Positions 9,927-21,160 of a DNA stretch of 64,000 bases are shown here, piece by piece. Location: positions 168,894,559-168,958,558 of the forward strand of contig CAXKWD010000002.1 of assembly GCA_964059195.1 (NCBI GenBank), given 5' to 3'. This stretch comes from Ectobius pallidus (lineage: Eukaryota; Arthropoda; Insecta; Blattodea; Ectobiidae). A program made the position numbers and the translations under genes. The stretch's first letter is position 1; each line of letters starts with the position of its first letter. The notes below the pieces were generated by a model that saw only the letters and a list, made by a program, of their open reading frames with translations, searched no databases and was not told the DNA's origin.

Positions 9927-10789
9927 AATTAATATGAAATTTAATTTAAAAAAAAAACACAAGAACCACTTCACATCAAAGTTAAACTTCACTACACAGC
10001 TACTATATAACAATGAGCTCTGAAGAAGACACGATAGTCTTAGAAACATCTGAGTACACAAAATCTCAAAGCAACCAAGTCATGAGCGCGAGAATGCTGA
10101 GCTCGGGAAAACTGTGATAATTTATTAATGCTACATGATAGAGAGCTCTGGTTTGTTTTAAATACTTTTTCAGACATCTATAAACATTTCTTCTCGCTTA
10201 GTCACCAACGTAAAGTCAATACCAAAGTATGTTACTCACTACCTAACTTTTCTGTGTTGCCGTCCGAGAATTTTCAGGTAGCACTTAATAAAAAAATATA
10301 TAGCTTTCTTCTTATGTAAAATTTATTGCCGACGGAAAGGGAGTACTTTCTTTCACCATCAGGCAGTCCAAGAAAAAAATCTTTACTTGTTTTGATTATT
10401 AGTTTTCTGTCTATCGCGTGATAAGTTATTAATGTGCAAAAATATTGACTTCCGCCAAAATAACGTAATTATGAAAAATAGGCCTCATATTAATTATTTA
10501 TGGCTTTACAATTGACATCATTAGAAAGGGCGGAAAATTCCCTATCAGACCACGCAATCACATTATTACATTTATCACTTTGGAAAATGGCAACATTGTC
10601 GGGATAGAAAAGGACGAAGCTAATTGCAGAACGTACGAGTGCAAGTGAGATGCAACTACTACATTTAACTCAATACTGTCTTTTAAGGCTGGGACGATCT
10701 ATAGACTGTATTACTCGTGTATACACCATTGAAATGATACAGTTCAATGGAATACACTGCCTGTCCTATACGGCTAGTTTTGCGTATGC
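9927..10789. other. No recognisable gene
   Basis: AT-rich sequence with short frames (for example 10128-10319) that show no domain. From about 10780 it enters sequence that is the inverse of the unit boundaries at 19435-19490 and 21740-21790. Confidence 0.45.
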
Positions 10790-10828
10790 GGTGACCATTG
10801 AGCTCCATTTATACCTGGAGTTAGCACT

Positions 10829-11750
10829 ACAGCCTTTTAGCCCAGTCAAATGTTTCAAAAAAATTCCTGAACTTATATTAAATGGGGTATTAATGATTTT
10901 TGGAGGGGAGTTTCAGACCATTACTGGGATCACAAATCCAGATTTGCAACCCTGAAAAACCTGTGCTCGCTGAATGGCGGTCAAAATAAACCGTTTTTTT
11001 CGGACTTTTTTTCGTTTTTTTGACAATATCTCCTAAACTATGCGTTTGTTGGGAAGAATCTTTATTAGCTTTATTAAAGTACATTAATTTTTATAAAATA
11101 TGAGATCAAAATCGTTTTTGTAAGTTATATAGTTACCGAGATACGGCTCTTCAAAGATTGGCCTATTTTTCCAAAATGTTAACATTTTAAGTTTTATTCG
11201 TGTTTCGAATTGAATACCGGCAAAATGACACGTCCTACAGAAAAATCAAGAGAACAAAAGTTGTAGGCAATTTAATAAGCTTTAAATTGAGCTATAGCTG
11301 GTCCTTGTAGCTCAGATAGTCTCGTCATAAAGAACAAAAATCGAAAAAAAAAAAATGGGTGAAAGTGGAGTAACATCGTTTCCTCCACCAACACCTTAAT
11401 TTTTTTGGTAACATGTTGGCGGAAAATGTCTTATAACTGTGTTTAGAAACTATTTATGTGTATATGTGTCTATGGGAGATGGGATTTTGCCAGAAAAAAT
11501 ATTTAAGCAGAATATTTCATAAAAAGTATTTACTTTTTAACCAATATGCATAGTTAAACAATTTGTGAGGTTCCTGGTATGAGATGGTATGGGACCTGGG
11601 AAATCGAGGGTGGGGTGATGTCTTCATCCTCACTTGAAGAATTGTCATCGTGGGGTGTGGGCACATTGCGGCAGAATTTTCCCCTTGCAGAAAGTGCACA
11701 AAACTGAGCATTTCAAACCAGTTTTGCGGCAGCTGCAGCCCCCAGCAGAG
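10829..11750. repeat. Left inverted arm
   Basis: Reverse-complement counterpart of 13085-13965. On the minus strand it includes a decayed copy of the 3' coding end (CAGCTGCCGCAAAACTGG region and the acidic tail). Confidence 0.8.
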
Positions 11751-11789
11751 ACAAAATAGTTTCTATTAGCAGTGGGATTGTTGAAGGCT

Positions 11790-13238
11790 ATGAAGTCAAG
11801 CAACTGGGAACAGAAGGAGTGGTTAACATAGAAAACCAGACATTTGGGAAAGTTGGATTCAAACTAAAGACCAAGTTTTTACCATGGCAAGCGTCAATAA
11901 TTCCATACAAGTCACTAATAAGAAGAATGAAGTTGATCCTTTCACAATATTCCAGCGAATTTGCATCACCATAAAAATCCGACGCAAAGTTAAAAGCCCA
12001 CTTCAAGTATGAATTGGCCCCTTACCCAATGTCTCTTTGCAACGAAGTTGGAGTGAGGAAGGGAACTAAGGCAGCTCTACAGTATATTCGTGTTTCACAT
12101 CCCTCACTACCAACATCTCCCGAGACTCCAATATCCACATCGTGCTCGATGGTGGCTACTTACTCCATAAATTTGTGTGGCATCGAAATGCATCAGTGAA
12201 GACCATCATTGACGGCTACATTCATTTTGTGAAAAACCATTTTGGGACAGATGTAACCATTGTTTTCGATGGATACCCGGAGGACGCCTCTCAAAAAAGT
12301 AACAAAAGAGCCGAACGTCTCAGACGATACTCCGCCCTCAACTGCAGTGACATTGTCCTATCAGCTTCAATTACCATCAACAACACGCAAGAGAAGTTCT
12401 TAACGAACGACACTAATAAGCATAGGCTGATAGAGCTACTGAAAAATGGATCTGAGCAGCACGGTGTTGAAGTGACAGTTTCAGAAGAGGACGCTGATAC
12501 TGACATTATTATAGCTGCCATCACCAAAGCTGACTCTTCTAAGAAGGTTGTAATCATCGTGGAAGGTGTAGACCTTCTTGTGTTCTTAGTTGGTTTCAGT
12601 TCCAAAAAATACATCTACTTCCAGAAGAGGGGAGCCAGACGTCCAATATTCATCTAATCGTTCACCACCGGAACCTTTCATTAGTCTCCTGGGCCAATTA
12701 TGATTTTTCACGCATTTAGCGGGTGCGACACGACCTCTGCCCCTTTCTGGCAGGGGAAAACCAAATTTGTCAAACCTTCCTCAAGAACCCAGAACTATTC
12801 AGGCAAGCAGAAGTCTTCCTCCACCCAGATGTGTCAAGATGAAATAGCTGCAGCTGGAGAGAAGTGCCTCGACGCAGTTTATGACGGAGCGACTGACACC
12901 ACCCTCAACGACCTGACAGCCAAAGTCAACCTCGCCCGTTTGTCACCAACCATAGATGCTTATTGTGTGTATCACCAGGATTGAGGGTGGAAGTTGGACG
13001 AGTTTGGTCTTACTCCAATTGCAATGGAAGTTTAACCAGCCCCTCAAACCAGCAACTGATCTCGTGCAAGTGCAAGATGGGCTGCACTGGGGGCTGCAGC
13101 TGCCGCAAAACTGGGCGGAAATGCAATGTGCCCACACCCCACGATGATAATTCTTCAAGTGAGGATGAAGAAATCACCCCACCCTCGATTTTCCAGGTCC
13201 CATACCATCCCATACCAGGAACCTCACAAATTGTTTAA
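11790..13238 (+). pseudogene. Broken PIN-like/CXC-tail gene inside the inverted-arm element
   Basis: Frames shift several times. VDPFTIFQRI appears at about 11932 and YELAPYPMSLCNEVGVRKGT at about 12009. A 171-codon frame (12142-12657) reads LDGGYLLHKFVW, then TIVFDGY, EDADTDIIIAA and VEGVDLLVFLVG, an acidic pattern like PIN/FLAP nuclease folds. A later frame (12700-12984) has FHAFSGCDTTSAPFW. The last (12963-13238) has a Cys-rich CKCKMGCTGGCSCR block followed by an acidic Ser-rich tail. I recognise this order from a widespread but uncharacterised family repeated in many invertebrate genomes, probably element-encoded. The nuclease role is inference from the acidic motifs. Frameshifts near 11990, 12140 and 12960 make this copy non-functional. 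Confidence 0.62.
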
Positions 13239-13965
13239 ATATGCATATTGGTTTAAAAGTAAATACATTTTTATGAAATATTCTGCTTAAATATTTTTTT
13301 CTGCCAAAATCCCATCTCCCATAGACACATATACACATAAATAGTTTCTAAACACAGTTATAAGACATTTTCCGCCAACATGTTACCAAAAGAATTAAGG
13401 TGTTGGTGGAGGAAACGATGTTACTCAACTTTCACCCAATTTTTTTTCTTTCATTTTTTCGGTTTTTGTTCTTTATGACGAGACTATCTGAACTACAAGG
13501 ACCACCTATAGCTCAAATTAAAGCTTATTAAATTGCCTACAACTTTTGTTCTCTTGATTTTTCTGTAGGACGTGTCCTTTTGCCGGTATTCAATTCGAAA
13601 CACGAAGAAAACTTAAAATGTTAACATTTTTAAAAAATAGGCCAATCTTTGAAAAACCGTATCTCGGTAACTATATAACTTACAAAAACTATTTTGATCT
13701 CATATTTTATAAAAATTAATGTACTTCAATAAAGCTAATAAAGATTCTTTCCATCAAACGCATAGTTTAGGAGATATTTCCGAAAATCCGAAAAAGTCCG
13801 AAAAAACCGGTTTATTTCGACCGCCATTCAGTGAGCACAGGTTTCTGAGGGTTGCAAGTCTGGATTTGTGATCCCAGTAATGGTCCGTAACTCCCCTCCA
13901 AAAATCATTAATACCCCATTTAATGTAAGTTCCGATGTAACATTTGACTGGGCTATTTCCCCTGT
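13085..13965. repeat. Right inverted arm
   Basis: Mirror of 10829-11750. It includes the last ~150 nt of coding sequence plus a conserved non-coding tail. Confidence 0.8.
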
Positions 13966-14794
13966 ACTAAGAAGTGAGGCCACTTTTTCGACTAGTCTCG
14001 CCCGGAAACTATGGCAAGAAACCATTTGTCTGCTCAATACGAAACGTCAAATCGCCTTTCTTGTATGGAATTATCACATGTTTGGTTTTGGAAATTGAAG
14101 ATATTGTTGACGAATGATTGTAAGACAGTTCTTCATGCATGCATTATAAGAATAAATAATATTAATATATTTAAAGTATGTCATTATTATAATTAAGATT
14201 AATATTAATACGTATGTTTTTACCCGTGACTTCTGTCGTTTCCATACATGTGGCCCTAACCGACAAAATAGCATGTATTCAGTACTACACTTATTACATT
14301 AAATTAGTATTAAGTTCAAATCTTTAGAAATTGAAATATATTGATCTACTTCAAAATCGTCATCATTCATTTTAAGTGTATTTTATTGTGATAATAACGT
14401 TTAATATAATATTTACTGTAGTAATTAATCCTTAATCCAGATTTTAGCCATTTTTAGGATAGGCCTATATTATAATTCAGGTAAGATGGCAATGCATGGA
14501 AAAATCGAAGAACTAATAAAAACCACAACAATGGGCAGACTTAGTTTTGCATAAAAGGATGAGCTGAGGTAGGTAATGACTGAAACTGATTAACTTAGAT
14601 TAGAAGTATTTGTAAAAGGCTCTCATGTGTAATCTATTTAATAGGTAGATTGAAGAATTGTTTATCTGGGACCAATAATTACAGACACAAATAATATTAA
14701 GGCCGAATTTAAGTGTAGACACAAATCAGGAAATGCTAGTTTTTATGCAGGTAAGAAATTCTTATCTTCTCGTTTAATTCCACAAATCCAAAAA

Positions 14795-15325
14795 TAAAAA
14801 TTCATAATACAATTATCCTGCCGGTTGTATTATATGAAACATTATGTGAGACATGGTCGCTTACTCTTCGCGAAGAACAAATCTAAAAGTGTTCGAAAAC
14901 AGGGTGCTTAGGAAAATATTTGGGCCTAAGAGAGATGAAAATGGGGACTGGAGAAAACGGCTTGATGACGAGCTTCATAACCTGTACTCGTCACCGGATA
15001 TAGTAAAGCTAATTAAATCATGGAGGATGAAATGGGCTGGACATGTTGCACGCATGGGGGAAGAAAGACATATTTAAAAAATATTGACGGGGAAACCCGA
15101 AAGGAATAGACCAATTGGAAGACTTAGATGCAGGTGGGAGGACAGCATTAGGATAGATTCAAGGGAAGTAGGATTTGCGAGTGATGGATGGATGGAGATA
15201 GCGCAGAATAGGATTGAAGTAAGCGCGGATTCAAGTAAGCGCGGCAATGAACCTTCGGGTTCCATAAAACAGATAATATTCATTTAGCTTGCTTAGGAAT
15301 TGTCTATTGCCATTGAGTAAGTAAG
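14795..15325 (+). pseudogene. LINE ORF2 C-terminal fragment with (AAGT)n tail, copy in unit A
   Basis: A frameshifted remnant reading LPVVLYETLCETWSLTLREE, then LKVFENRVLRKIFGPKRDEN, LHNLYSSPDIVKLIKS and RMKWAGHVARMGEE. After a stop it continues GKPERNRPIGRLRCRWEDSI. This is the C-terminal segment of a very common insect endonuclease-reverse transcriptase LINE. It ends in AGTAAGTAAGTAAGTA at about 15318-15331, which fits a repeat-tailed LINE 3' end. No RT core is present. Confidence 0.8.
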
Positions 15326-15334
15326 TAAGTATCT

Positions 15335-15785
15335 TCAGATTATGTAAAGACTGCCTATTATGCATTTTTTCATAGCATAATAAGGTGTGATCTAGTAGTA
15401 GCCAATGGGGAAATGGTGTAGGAATTAATTAAGTATTAGTTATCCAGAAAAGAAAGCAATTATAATAACCAATGCTAAAAAATTTGAGCATTGCAAACCA
15501 CTATTTATTGAGACAGGCTCACTAACAATAATGAATTTGTATATTTTTGATGTCTTGTCATTAGTAAAATAAACATAAAAACCTATCAAACACGAAGTGC
15601 TTATTTATCAGACCAGAAATCAAAATAAATTTGGGACAACATTATATAACAAATTACCATATAAACTTCAAGAAATGTCCCCAAATTTGTTTTCACAAAA
15701 AGCTATATTCCAAGCTTCAAAAATCCTTTTTTATAATGTTAAAGAATACTTAGAATCAGATTTACAAATAGAATAGAGCAACTTA
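15335..15785 (+). pseudogene. Second LINE 3' end (Jockey/CR1-like), copy in unit A
   Basis: A decayed ORF2 C-terminus. YYAFFHSIIR at about 15354 begins the post-RT region, and fragments equivalent to LYIFDVLSLV and a final KEYLRIRF-like tail follow near 15740. Stops and small indels break every frame. It directly follows the 3' end of a different LINE, and the same pair exists in unit B, so the juxtaposition predates the duplication. Confidence 0.65.
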
Positions 15786-16039
15786 GTGTAAGTAATTACA
15801 TGTGTAATCTGTAAGTATATGTTGTTCATTTAGTGTCACTTGGGTTATAGCATTAGTATAACCACAGTATAAGGTTTAATACAGTACAGAAACTCAGCCC
15901 GTTTTTCTGCCAACGAAGCATGCGCGCGCATTTACTAGCGATCGTAGCGGCCATAAAGTAAGGCTACAGAAACTACTCCGGGAAGTATGTAAATAAATAG
16001 GAGTGTTGTATTTATTAGAAGACGCTATATTCGAAAGGG

Positions 16040-16484
16040 CCTTATTATTCTGCTGTAAATTTCAGTAATAATAAAAGACAAAATCCTGAATTGCATTTCT
16101 TCACTTTCTTGAAACATCCAGAAAGGTAAGAACGAAAATAAGTAATATTTATTGTAGGTCTACTGGCTTACTCGTGATTCTGGCGTGGTTATGTTTCAAG
16201 ATACTTTAATGTAATATTTTTATATTTTATTCTGTTGTAATGATTTCTGGTGTATAAAATAGGTCATTAATGGTCGACAAGAAAACCTAGTAACAAAATA
16301 TGTAAAATATTTGAGTGAAAATTACCGTCTATGCTTGACACACGCCGAAAACAGACAGTTTATGAATTCCTATAAAAACTCGTTAATTAAAACTGCTGTA
16401 CCGACGCTGTCTTCAATTCCAAATGCTCCTGAATTTTTTGTTTTGTTTAATGAAGTCCATCCTGCAGAAATTGACGCTACATAG
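16040..16484 (+). pseudogene. THAP-domain relic 3, inside the 15863-18917 transposon
   Basis: Exon 1 ends with NNKRQNPELHFFTFLKHPER at donor AG|GTAAGA (16125/16126). Exon 2, from about 16263 after an AATAG acceptor, reads NGRQENLVTKYVKYLSENYR, then LC, HAENRQFMNSYKNSLIKTAV and P, with FVLFNEVHPAEIDAT before a stop at about 16484. NYRLC, QFM and AVP are standard THAP landmarks, and the intron position is the one used by the other two relics here. The first Cys pair is eroded to SAVNFS and the exon phase does not join, so it is broken. It presumably was the DNA-binding end of the transposase. Confidence 0.68.
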
Positions 16485-17364
16485 ACCTACAATAAATTGA
16501 AGTCGTATATTGCCATATAAGGCAAAGAATCAAAATACACTGTCAACAATGACGTGCAGGATGAACAACGTGACAGACCTATAATATAATTTACGTAATT
16601 AATATGTAGGCTATTTATTATCATAATTTGAATTATAAATTATATTAAAGGGCAATGATTTTAAAGGAAAAATACTAGGCCTAGGTACAGTCCTTAACAG
16701 TAGCCTATTTAGGTATTGTTTACCTCTTCTTAACTAGAATATAATACATTATCTGTTTTATTATTTCTTAAATTTAAAATTAGATTTGCATTAAATAAAA
16801 ATATTCTGTATTTTTCTCTTTTAACATAACATATTTTGCGATGTGTTTATGTATTTTCCCAATCCATTTCATACACAGATATAGAGGAATAGATCGGCAG
16901 CGTCGTATCCTTAACTGCAGGTGGCAGTGAAGCCGAGTCAGGGGCGAAGAGGGGCAAGGGAAGCAGAGGCGACGCCATATTGGTATCACCAACGTGTCCG
17001 CTAAGTACAACGTATTCATTACGGAAAATTGTTTTTCTTCCTACATAATTCCGAATTTATAGTGAAATGGTGAACCACGGTGTTGCTTGGGAATCCCTGT
17101 AATTTCAAATACATACTATACCACTATATTGGAGGTCAAATTAACATTCATTTATACATTTTCCAAATTACTATTGCTTAAACTGGGTCAATACTGGTTT
17201 ACGAAATAATTGTCTGGGAAAACTGCAGCGAATGGGAAAGCATCTTAAAAAGAAAAACATACTAACTATGACCCATTCAACCTACAGGGAATCATGAAGG
17301 CCACTCTTTAGAGTTCTACAAATATTAACATTTCTTTCAATATATTTACTAGAGCTTCTAACTC

Positions 17365-17604
17365 ATGTGCACATTAATTTTGACCAATAGGACACACAAA
17401 ATACTCACGAACACAACACAAGAAACAGAGTTGTTAAAATTCTGTTCCCATAGATTAACCCTCCTAGAGCATACACCACAATACATGGGCATAAAAACAT
17501 ACAATAAAATGTCAAATGAAACAAAAGCATTAAATAGCAGACAATTCAAAATTAAAATTAAAAACTTGTTTTTGCAAAGAACAATTGGGTTCTTGGACTT
17601 TTAA
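17365..17604 (+). pseudogene. LINE ORF2 C-terminal tail inside nested transposon
   Basis: A 79-codon frame with HRLTLLEHTPQYMGIKTYNK, then MSNETKALNSRQFKIKIKNL. This is the conserved C-terminus of Jockey/CR1-like ORF2 proteins. No RT core precedes it, so it is a 3' fragment caught in the nested element. Confidence 0.7.
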
Positions 17605-18180
17605 AATTTTGGATTTGTGGAATTTTTAAATTTTTGATCTTTTAATTTTTTTCATTTGGAATTTAGGAATTTTTTGTTTTTTAAATTTTGGATCATTTTT
17701 ATTTTTTGGAATTTTAATTTTGGATTTTTTAATTTTTTAATTTTAATTCTTTAATTTTTTATTTAGCATTTTTTAATTTTGGATTTTTTATTATTATTTT
17801 ATTTTTATTTTTAAATTTTAGATTTTTTATTTTTTAAATTTTGGATTATTAGATTTTTCAATTTTGGATTGTTGGACATTTTTAATATGTGGTTTTTGGA
17901 CTTCTTTAATTTTGGATTTTTGGAATTTTTATATTTTTGATCTTATATTTTTTAATTTGGAATTTTGGATTTTTTTTGTTTTTGTTTTTTTAAATTGTAA
18001 ATCTTTTTTTCTTTTATAATTTTGGATTTTTAGATTTTTTAAATTTTGGATTCTCGATTTTTAATTTTTAATTTTTTGACTTTTTAAATTTTGGAATTTG
18101 GTTTTTTTATTTTTTAAATTTTGAATCTTTGAATTTTTAAATTTTGGAATTTTGGATCTTTGAATTTTTAAATTTTGTCC
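17590..18180. repeat. AT-rich minisatellite, AATTTTGGATTTTT motif
   Basis: About 590 bp built from degenerate units of AATTTTGGATTTTTNGAATT type, period roughly 20-30 bp. It ends at a non-repetitive block (TTGGGTTAGCTCTCGATTTA, then a CGCGGCTAAAGA segment) that also follows the related array at 38170-39050. Confidence 0.85.
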
Positions 18181-20299
18181 GTCAAGCAACTTTGGGTTAG
18201 CTCTCGATTTACTCCTACCGCGGCTAAAGACGTTTCACTTCAAAAAATAGTAAAAGAAATCATTCCATTTTCAAGCACTCATTAATAGCATTAGAAAAAT
18301 AATTACATTAGTGTTAGATTTTCCTTATTTGTAATCGTGATTTACAAGTAATATAGTGTAGGCCTAAGCTAGAATATTCCTAGTGAGTCACCAGTTTACC
18401 AGCCAAAGCTGAATAAATGTAAAATATATGTGACTATAAATTAACATTAACAACATTAACATTTATCCTACAGAAGCATCTTCTGTATACAGACTTAAGA
18501 CTATGGTACTACATGCACTTTGGCACTTTAGTTATATCAGTTTACCTGATTTTATTATAAGTGTGACGTCTAGTGCTGTAATGGCCAAATGACAATAAAA
18601 CTGTATTCATTAATTTATTTACTGGATTGTGAAATTCCAATTAAAACAGCTTTAAAAAGCATTTCTTGTTTGATTCCCGCGCCGGCTTCCCTTCCTTTCG
18701 TCAGATTGTTGGTGATCGCAATATGGCGACGCAGCGAACGCGTTGGCTTCAGTCCCTCCCCTTACGCTGCCGATCTATTCCTCTATATCTGTGATTTCAT
18801 ATGATGAGAATGTAGCTTTACTCAATCTCCGCATGGAGCGCTAGCGTCGTCCAGCCAACATGTTGTCATAGGACTTTTAATACACAGTTTCTTTACTGTA
18901 TTAATACTTATACTGTGGTATAACTTAGAATAATAATTTTGACTAATGTAATTAAGTTTGTAAGATTGTAAATATTCATGGCTTAGGTTCTTAGAGATGT
19001 GTATTAATGTAAATAGCTAATGTGACCAATTGCAGTTGGTACTGCCTAAAAGTGTTATCAAATATATTTTAATTTCTAAACATTTCAACGTAATATTAAT
19101 TTAACGTAACTCCTGACAGTGAAACGAATAATTATATTCAAATGTCACACTTAACTAACAAGGAATAAAATAGTTTAAAACATAAGAATTTGGGCCCTAG
19201 TAATAAATGATGTATTGAATACGCGCGAATTTGTCATAATGAAAAGAGAAGTCACGGGTAAAAACAATAGTATGGATAAAAATAAATTATTTGGAGTTAA
19301 AGGTAAGGTATTTTTCACTCTATCGTAATAAATTTTCAGGCATATATGCCTACTTGACATTTCTTGCTGAGCAGACAAATAGCTTCTTGCCATATTTTTC
19401 AGGCGGAGCTAGTCGAAACAGTCGGCCTCACTTTCTATGCTGGACTGCTAACTCCAGTTTTTCTCCAGTTCAATGGCGGTGACATTACCATTGAGCCTCA
19501 ATACGAAACGTCAAATCACCTTTCTTGTATGGAATTATCACATTTTTGGTTTGGAAATTGAAGATTTTGTTGACGAATGATTGTAAGACAGTTCTTTTTG
19601 CATGCATTATAAGATTAATTAATATTAATATATTTAAAGTATGTCATTATTATAATTAAGATCTATATTAATACGTATGTTTTTACCCGTGACTTCTGTC
19701 GTTTCCATACATGTAGGCCTAACCGACAAAATAGCATGTATTTAATACTACACTTATTACATTAAATTAGTATTACGTTGAAATCTTTACAAATTGAAAT
19801 GTATTGTTCTACTTCAAAATCTAATCATATTAATAACCCATTAAAACACGCACCCAAATAAACATAAATGAAATAAAAACCATCTTAACATTAAAAAAAT
19901 AATGAATTTAAGTGTATTTTATTGTGATTATAACGTTTAATATCATATTTAGTCATTAATCCTTAATCCAGATGTTAGCAATTTTTAGGATAGGCCTATA
20001 TCATAATTCAGGTAGGATGGCAATGCATGGAAAAATCGAAGAACTAATAAAAAACAGAACAATGGGCCGTTTTGCATAAAAGGATGCGCTGAGGTAGGTA
20101 ATGATTGAAACAGATTAACTTAGATTAAAAGTATTTGTAAAAGGCTCTCATGTGTAATCTATTTAATAAGTAGATTAAAGAACTGTTTATCTGTGAGCAA
20201 TAATTACAGACACAAATAATATTAAGGCCGAATTTAAGTGTAGACACAAATCAGGAAATGTTAGTTTTTATGCAGGTAAGAAGTTCTTATCTTCTCGTC

Positions 20300-20690
20300 T
20301 AATGTCCACATATCCAAAAATAAAAAATTATAATACAATTATCCTGCCGGTTGTATTATATGAGACATTATGTGAGACATGGTCGCTTACTCTTCGCGAA
20401 GAACAAAATCTGAAAGTGTTCGAAAATAGGGTACTTAGGAAAATATTTGGGCCTAAGAGAGATGAAAATGGGGACTGGAGAAAACGGCTTGATGACAAGC
20501 TTCATAACCTGTACTCGTCACCGGATTAGTAAAGCTAATTAAATCATGGAAGATGAAATGGGCGGGAGATGTTGCACGCATGGGGAAGAAAGACATATTT
20601 AAAATAGCGCAGAATTGGGTTGAATGGCGGACTCAAGTAAGTGCGGCAATGAACCTTCGGGTTCCATAAAACATAATATTCATTTAGCTT
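20300..20690 (+). pseudogene. LINE ORF2 C-terminal fragment, copy in unit B
   Basis: A 75-codon frame from about 20302 with TIILPVVLYETLCETWSLTL, then NLKVFENRVLRKIFGPKRDE, stopping after LYSSPD. The copy in unit A reads on through the stop position. A ~120-bp internal deletion relative to unit A removes the GKPERNRPIGRL part. Confidence 0.75.
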
Positions 20691-20714
20691 GCTTAGGAAT
20701 TGTCTATTGCCATT

Positions 20715-21160
20715 ATGTAAAGACTGTCTATTATGCACTTTTTCAGAGCATAATAAGGTGTGATCTAGTAGTAGCCTATGGGGAAATGGTGTAGGAATTA
20801 ATCAAGTATTAGCTATCCAGAAAAAAGCAATTAGAATAATAACCAATGCTAAAAAATTAGACCATTGCAAACCACTATTTATTGAGACAGGCTTACTCAC
20901 AATAATAAATTTGTATATTTTTGATGTCTTGTCATTAGTAAAATATAACATAAAAAGCTATCAAACACTAAGTGCTTATTTATCAGACCAGAAATCAAAA
21001 TAAATTTGGGACAACATTATATAATAAATTACCATATTACCTTCAAGAAATGTCCCCAAATTTGTTTTCACAAAAACTATATTCCTAGCTTTAAAAAATC
21101 CTTTTTTATAATGTTAAAGAATACTTGGAATCAGATTTACAAATAGAATAGAGCAACTTA
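20715..21160 (+). pseudogene. Second LINE 3' end, copy in unit B
   Basis: Matches 15335-15785. Somewhat better preserved: KKAIRIITNAKKLDHCKPLF can be followed across 20820-20880 with few breaks. Still without a continuous frame. Confidence 0.62.

Larger units (their letters stand above)
10829..13965. mobile_element. 3.1-kb DNA transposon-like element with ~0.9-kb inverted arms
   Basis: Left arm 10829-11750 and right arm about 13085-13965 are imperfect inverted copies. ACAG..TAGCCCAGTCAAATGTT at the left end matches the complement of the right end, and similarity continues through GGGGTATTAATGATTTTTGG and onward. ACT abuts both ends (10826-10828, 13966-13968), a candidate 3-bp target duplication. 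The flanks joined without the element resemble the unit boundary at 19388-19490 read in reverse, so the element appears inserted there. The right arm contains the 3' end of the broken internal gene, and the left arm repeats it. This means either very long TIRs or a head-to-head fusion of two copies. Confidence 0.7.
16874..18793. mobile_element. Nested transposon with 8-bp target duplication, 1.92 kb
   Basis: The ends are inverted, starting CACAGATATAGAGGAATAGA, and are perfect over 29 bp. Further similarity lies inward (GCGACGCCATATTG-like block at about 16970, mirrored near 18725). ATTTCATA occurs on both sides (16866-16873 and 18794-18801). An 8-bp duplication fits hAT or P groups; the CACAG start resembles the outer element. 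The interior holds a LINE 3' tail (17365-17604), an AT-rich minisatellite (17590-18180) and a SINE-2-like 3' end (18521-18556), but no transposase, so it is non-autonomous. Confidence 0.85.
15863..18917. mobile_element. THAP-bearing DNA transposon (P-superfamily candidate), 3.06 kb
   Basis: The inverted ends start CACAGTATAAG and match over about 32 bp (left 15863, right ends 18917). GTATAAC (15856-15862, 18918-18924) is duplicated around it. Unit B keeps the uninterrupted site near 21227-21240, with one copy of GTATAAC, which proves insertion. The duplication can be read as 5 to 7 bp, depending on whether the terminal C/G is counted. Inside is a THAP-domain relic (16040-16484). THAP plus a 7-bp duplication plus CA-starting ends suggest the P superfamily; no catalytic core is visible to confirm it. 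A second transposon is nested at 16874-18793. Confidence 0.75.
13966..19490. repeat. Direct repeat unit A (~2.35 kb without its 3.06-kb insertion)
   Basis: 14035-15862 plus 18925-19450 align with 19495-21240 and 21240-21720. Landmarks include CAATACGAAACGTCAAATC (14035, 19500) and CAGGCATATATGCCTACTTG (19337, 21653). The unit ends are themselves imperfect inverted repeats: ATGGCAAGAAACCATTTGTC at 14010 mirrors the right end near 19370-19395, and TTTTTACCCGTGACTTCT at about 14217 mirrors the region near 19250. Each unit is therefore a TIR-bounded block, about 250 bp per end, carrying LINE debris. The transposon at 15863-18917 interrupts unit A only. Confidence 0.72.

Noticed and set aside
17590..18180. 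LTR or centromeric satellite
   Set aside because: Units are short, degenerate and confined to ~0.6 kb inside a transposon; no LTR pair, primer-binding site or long array.
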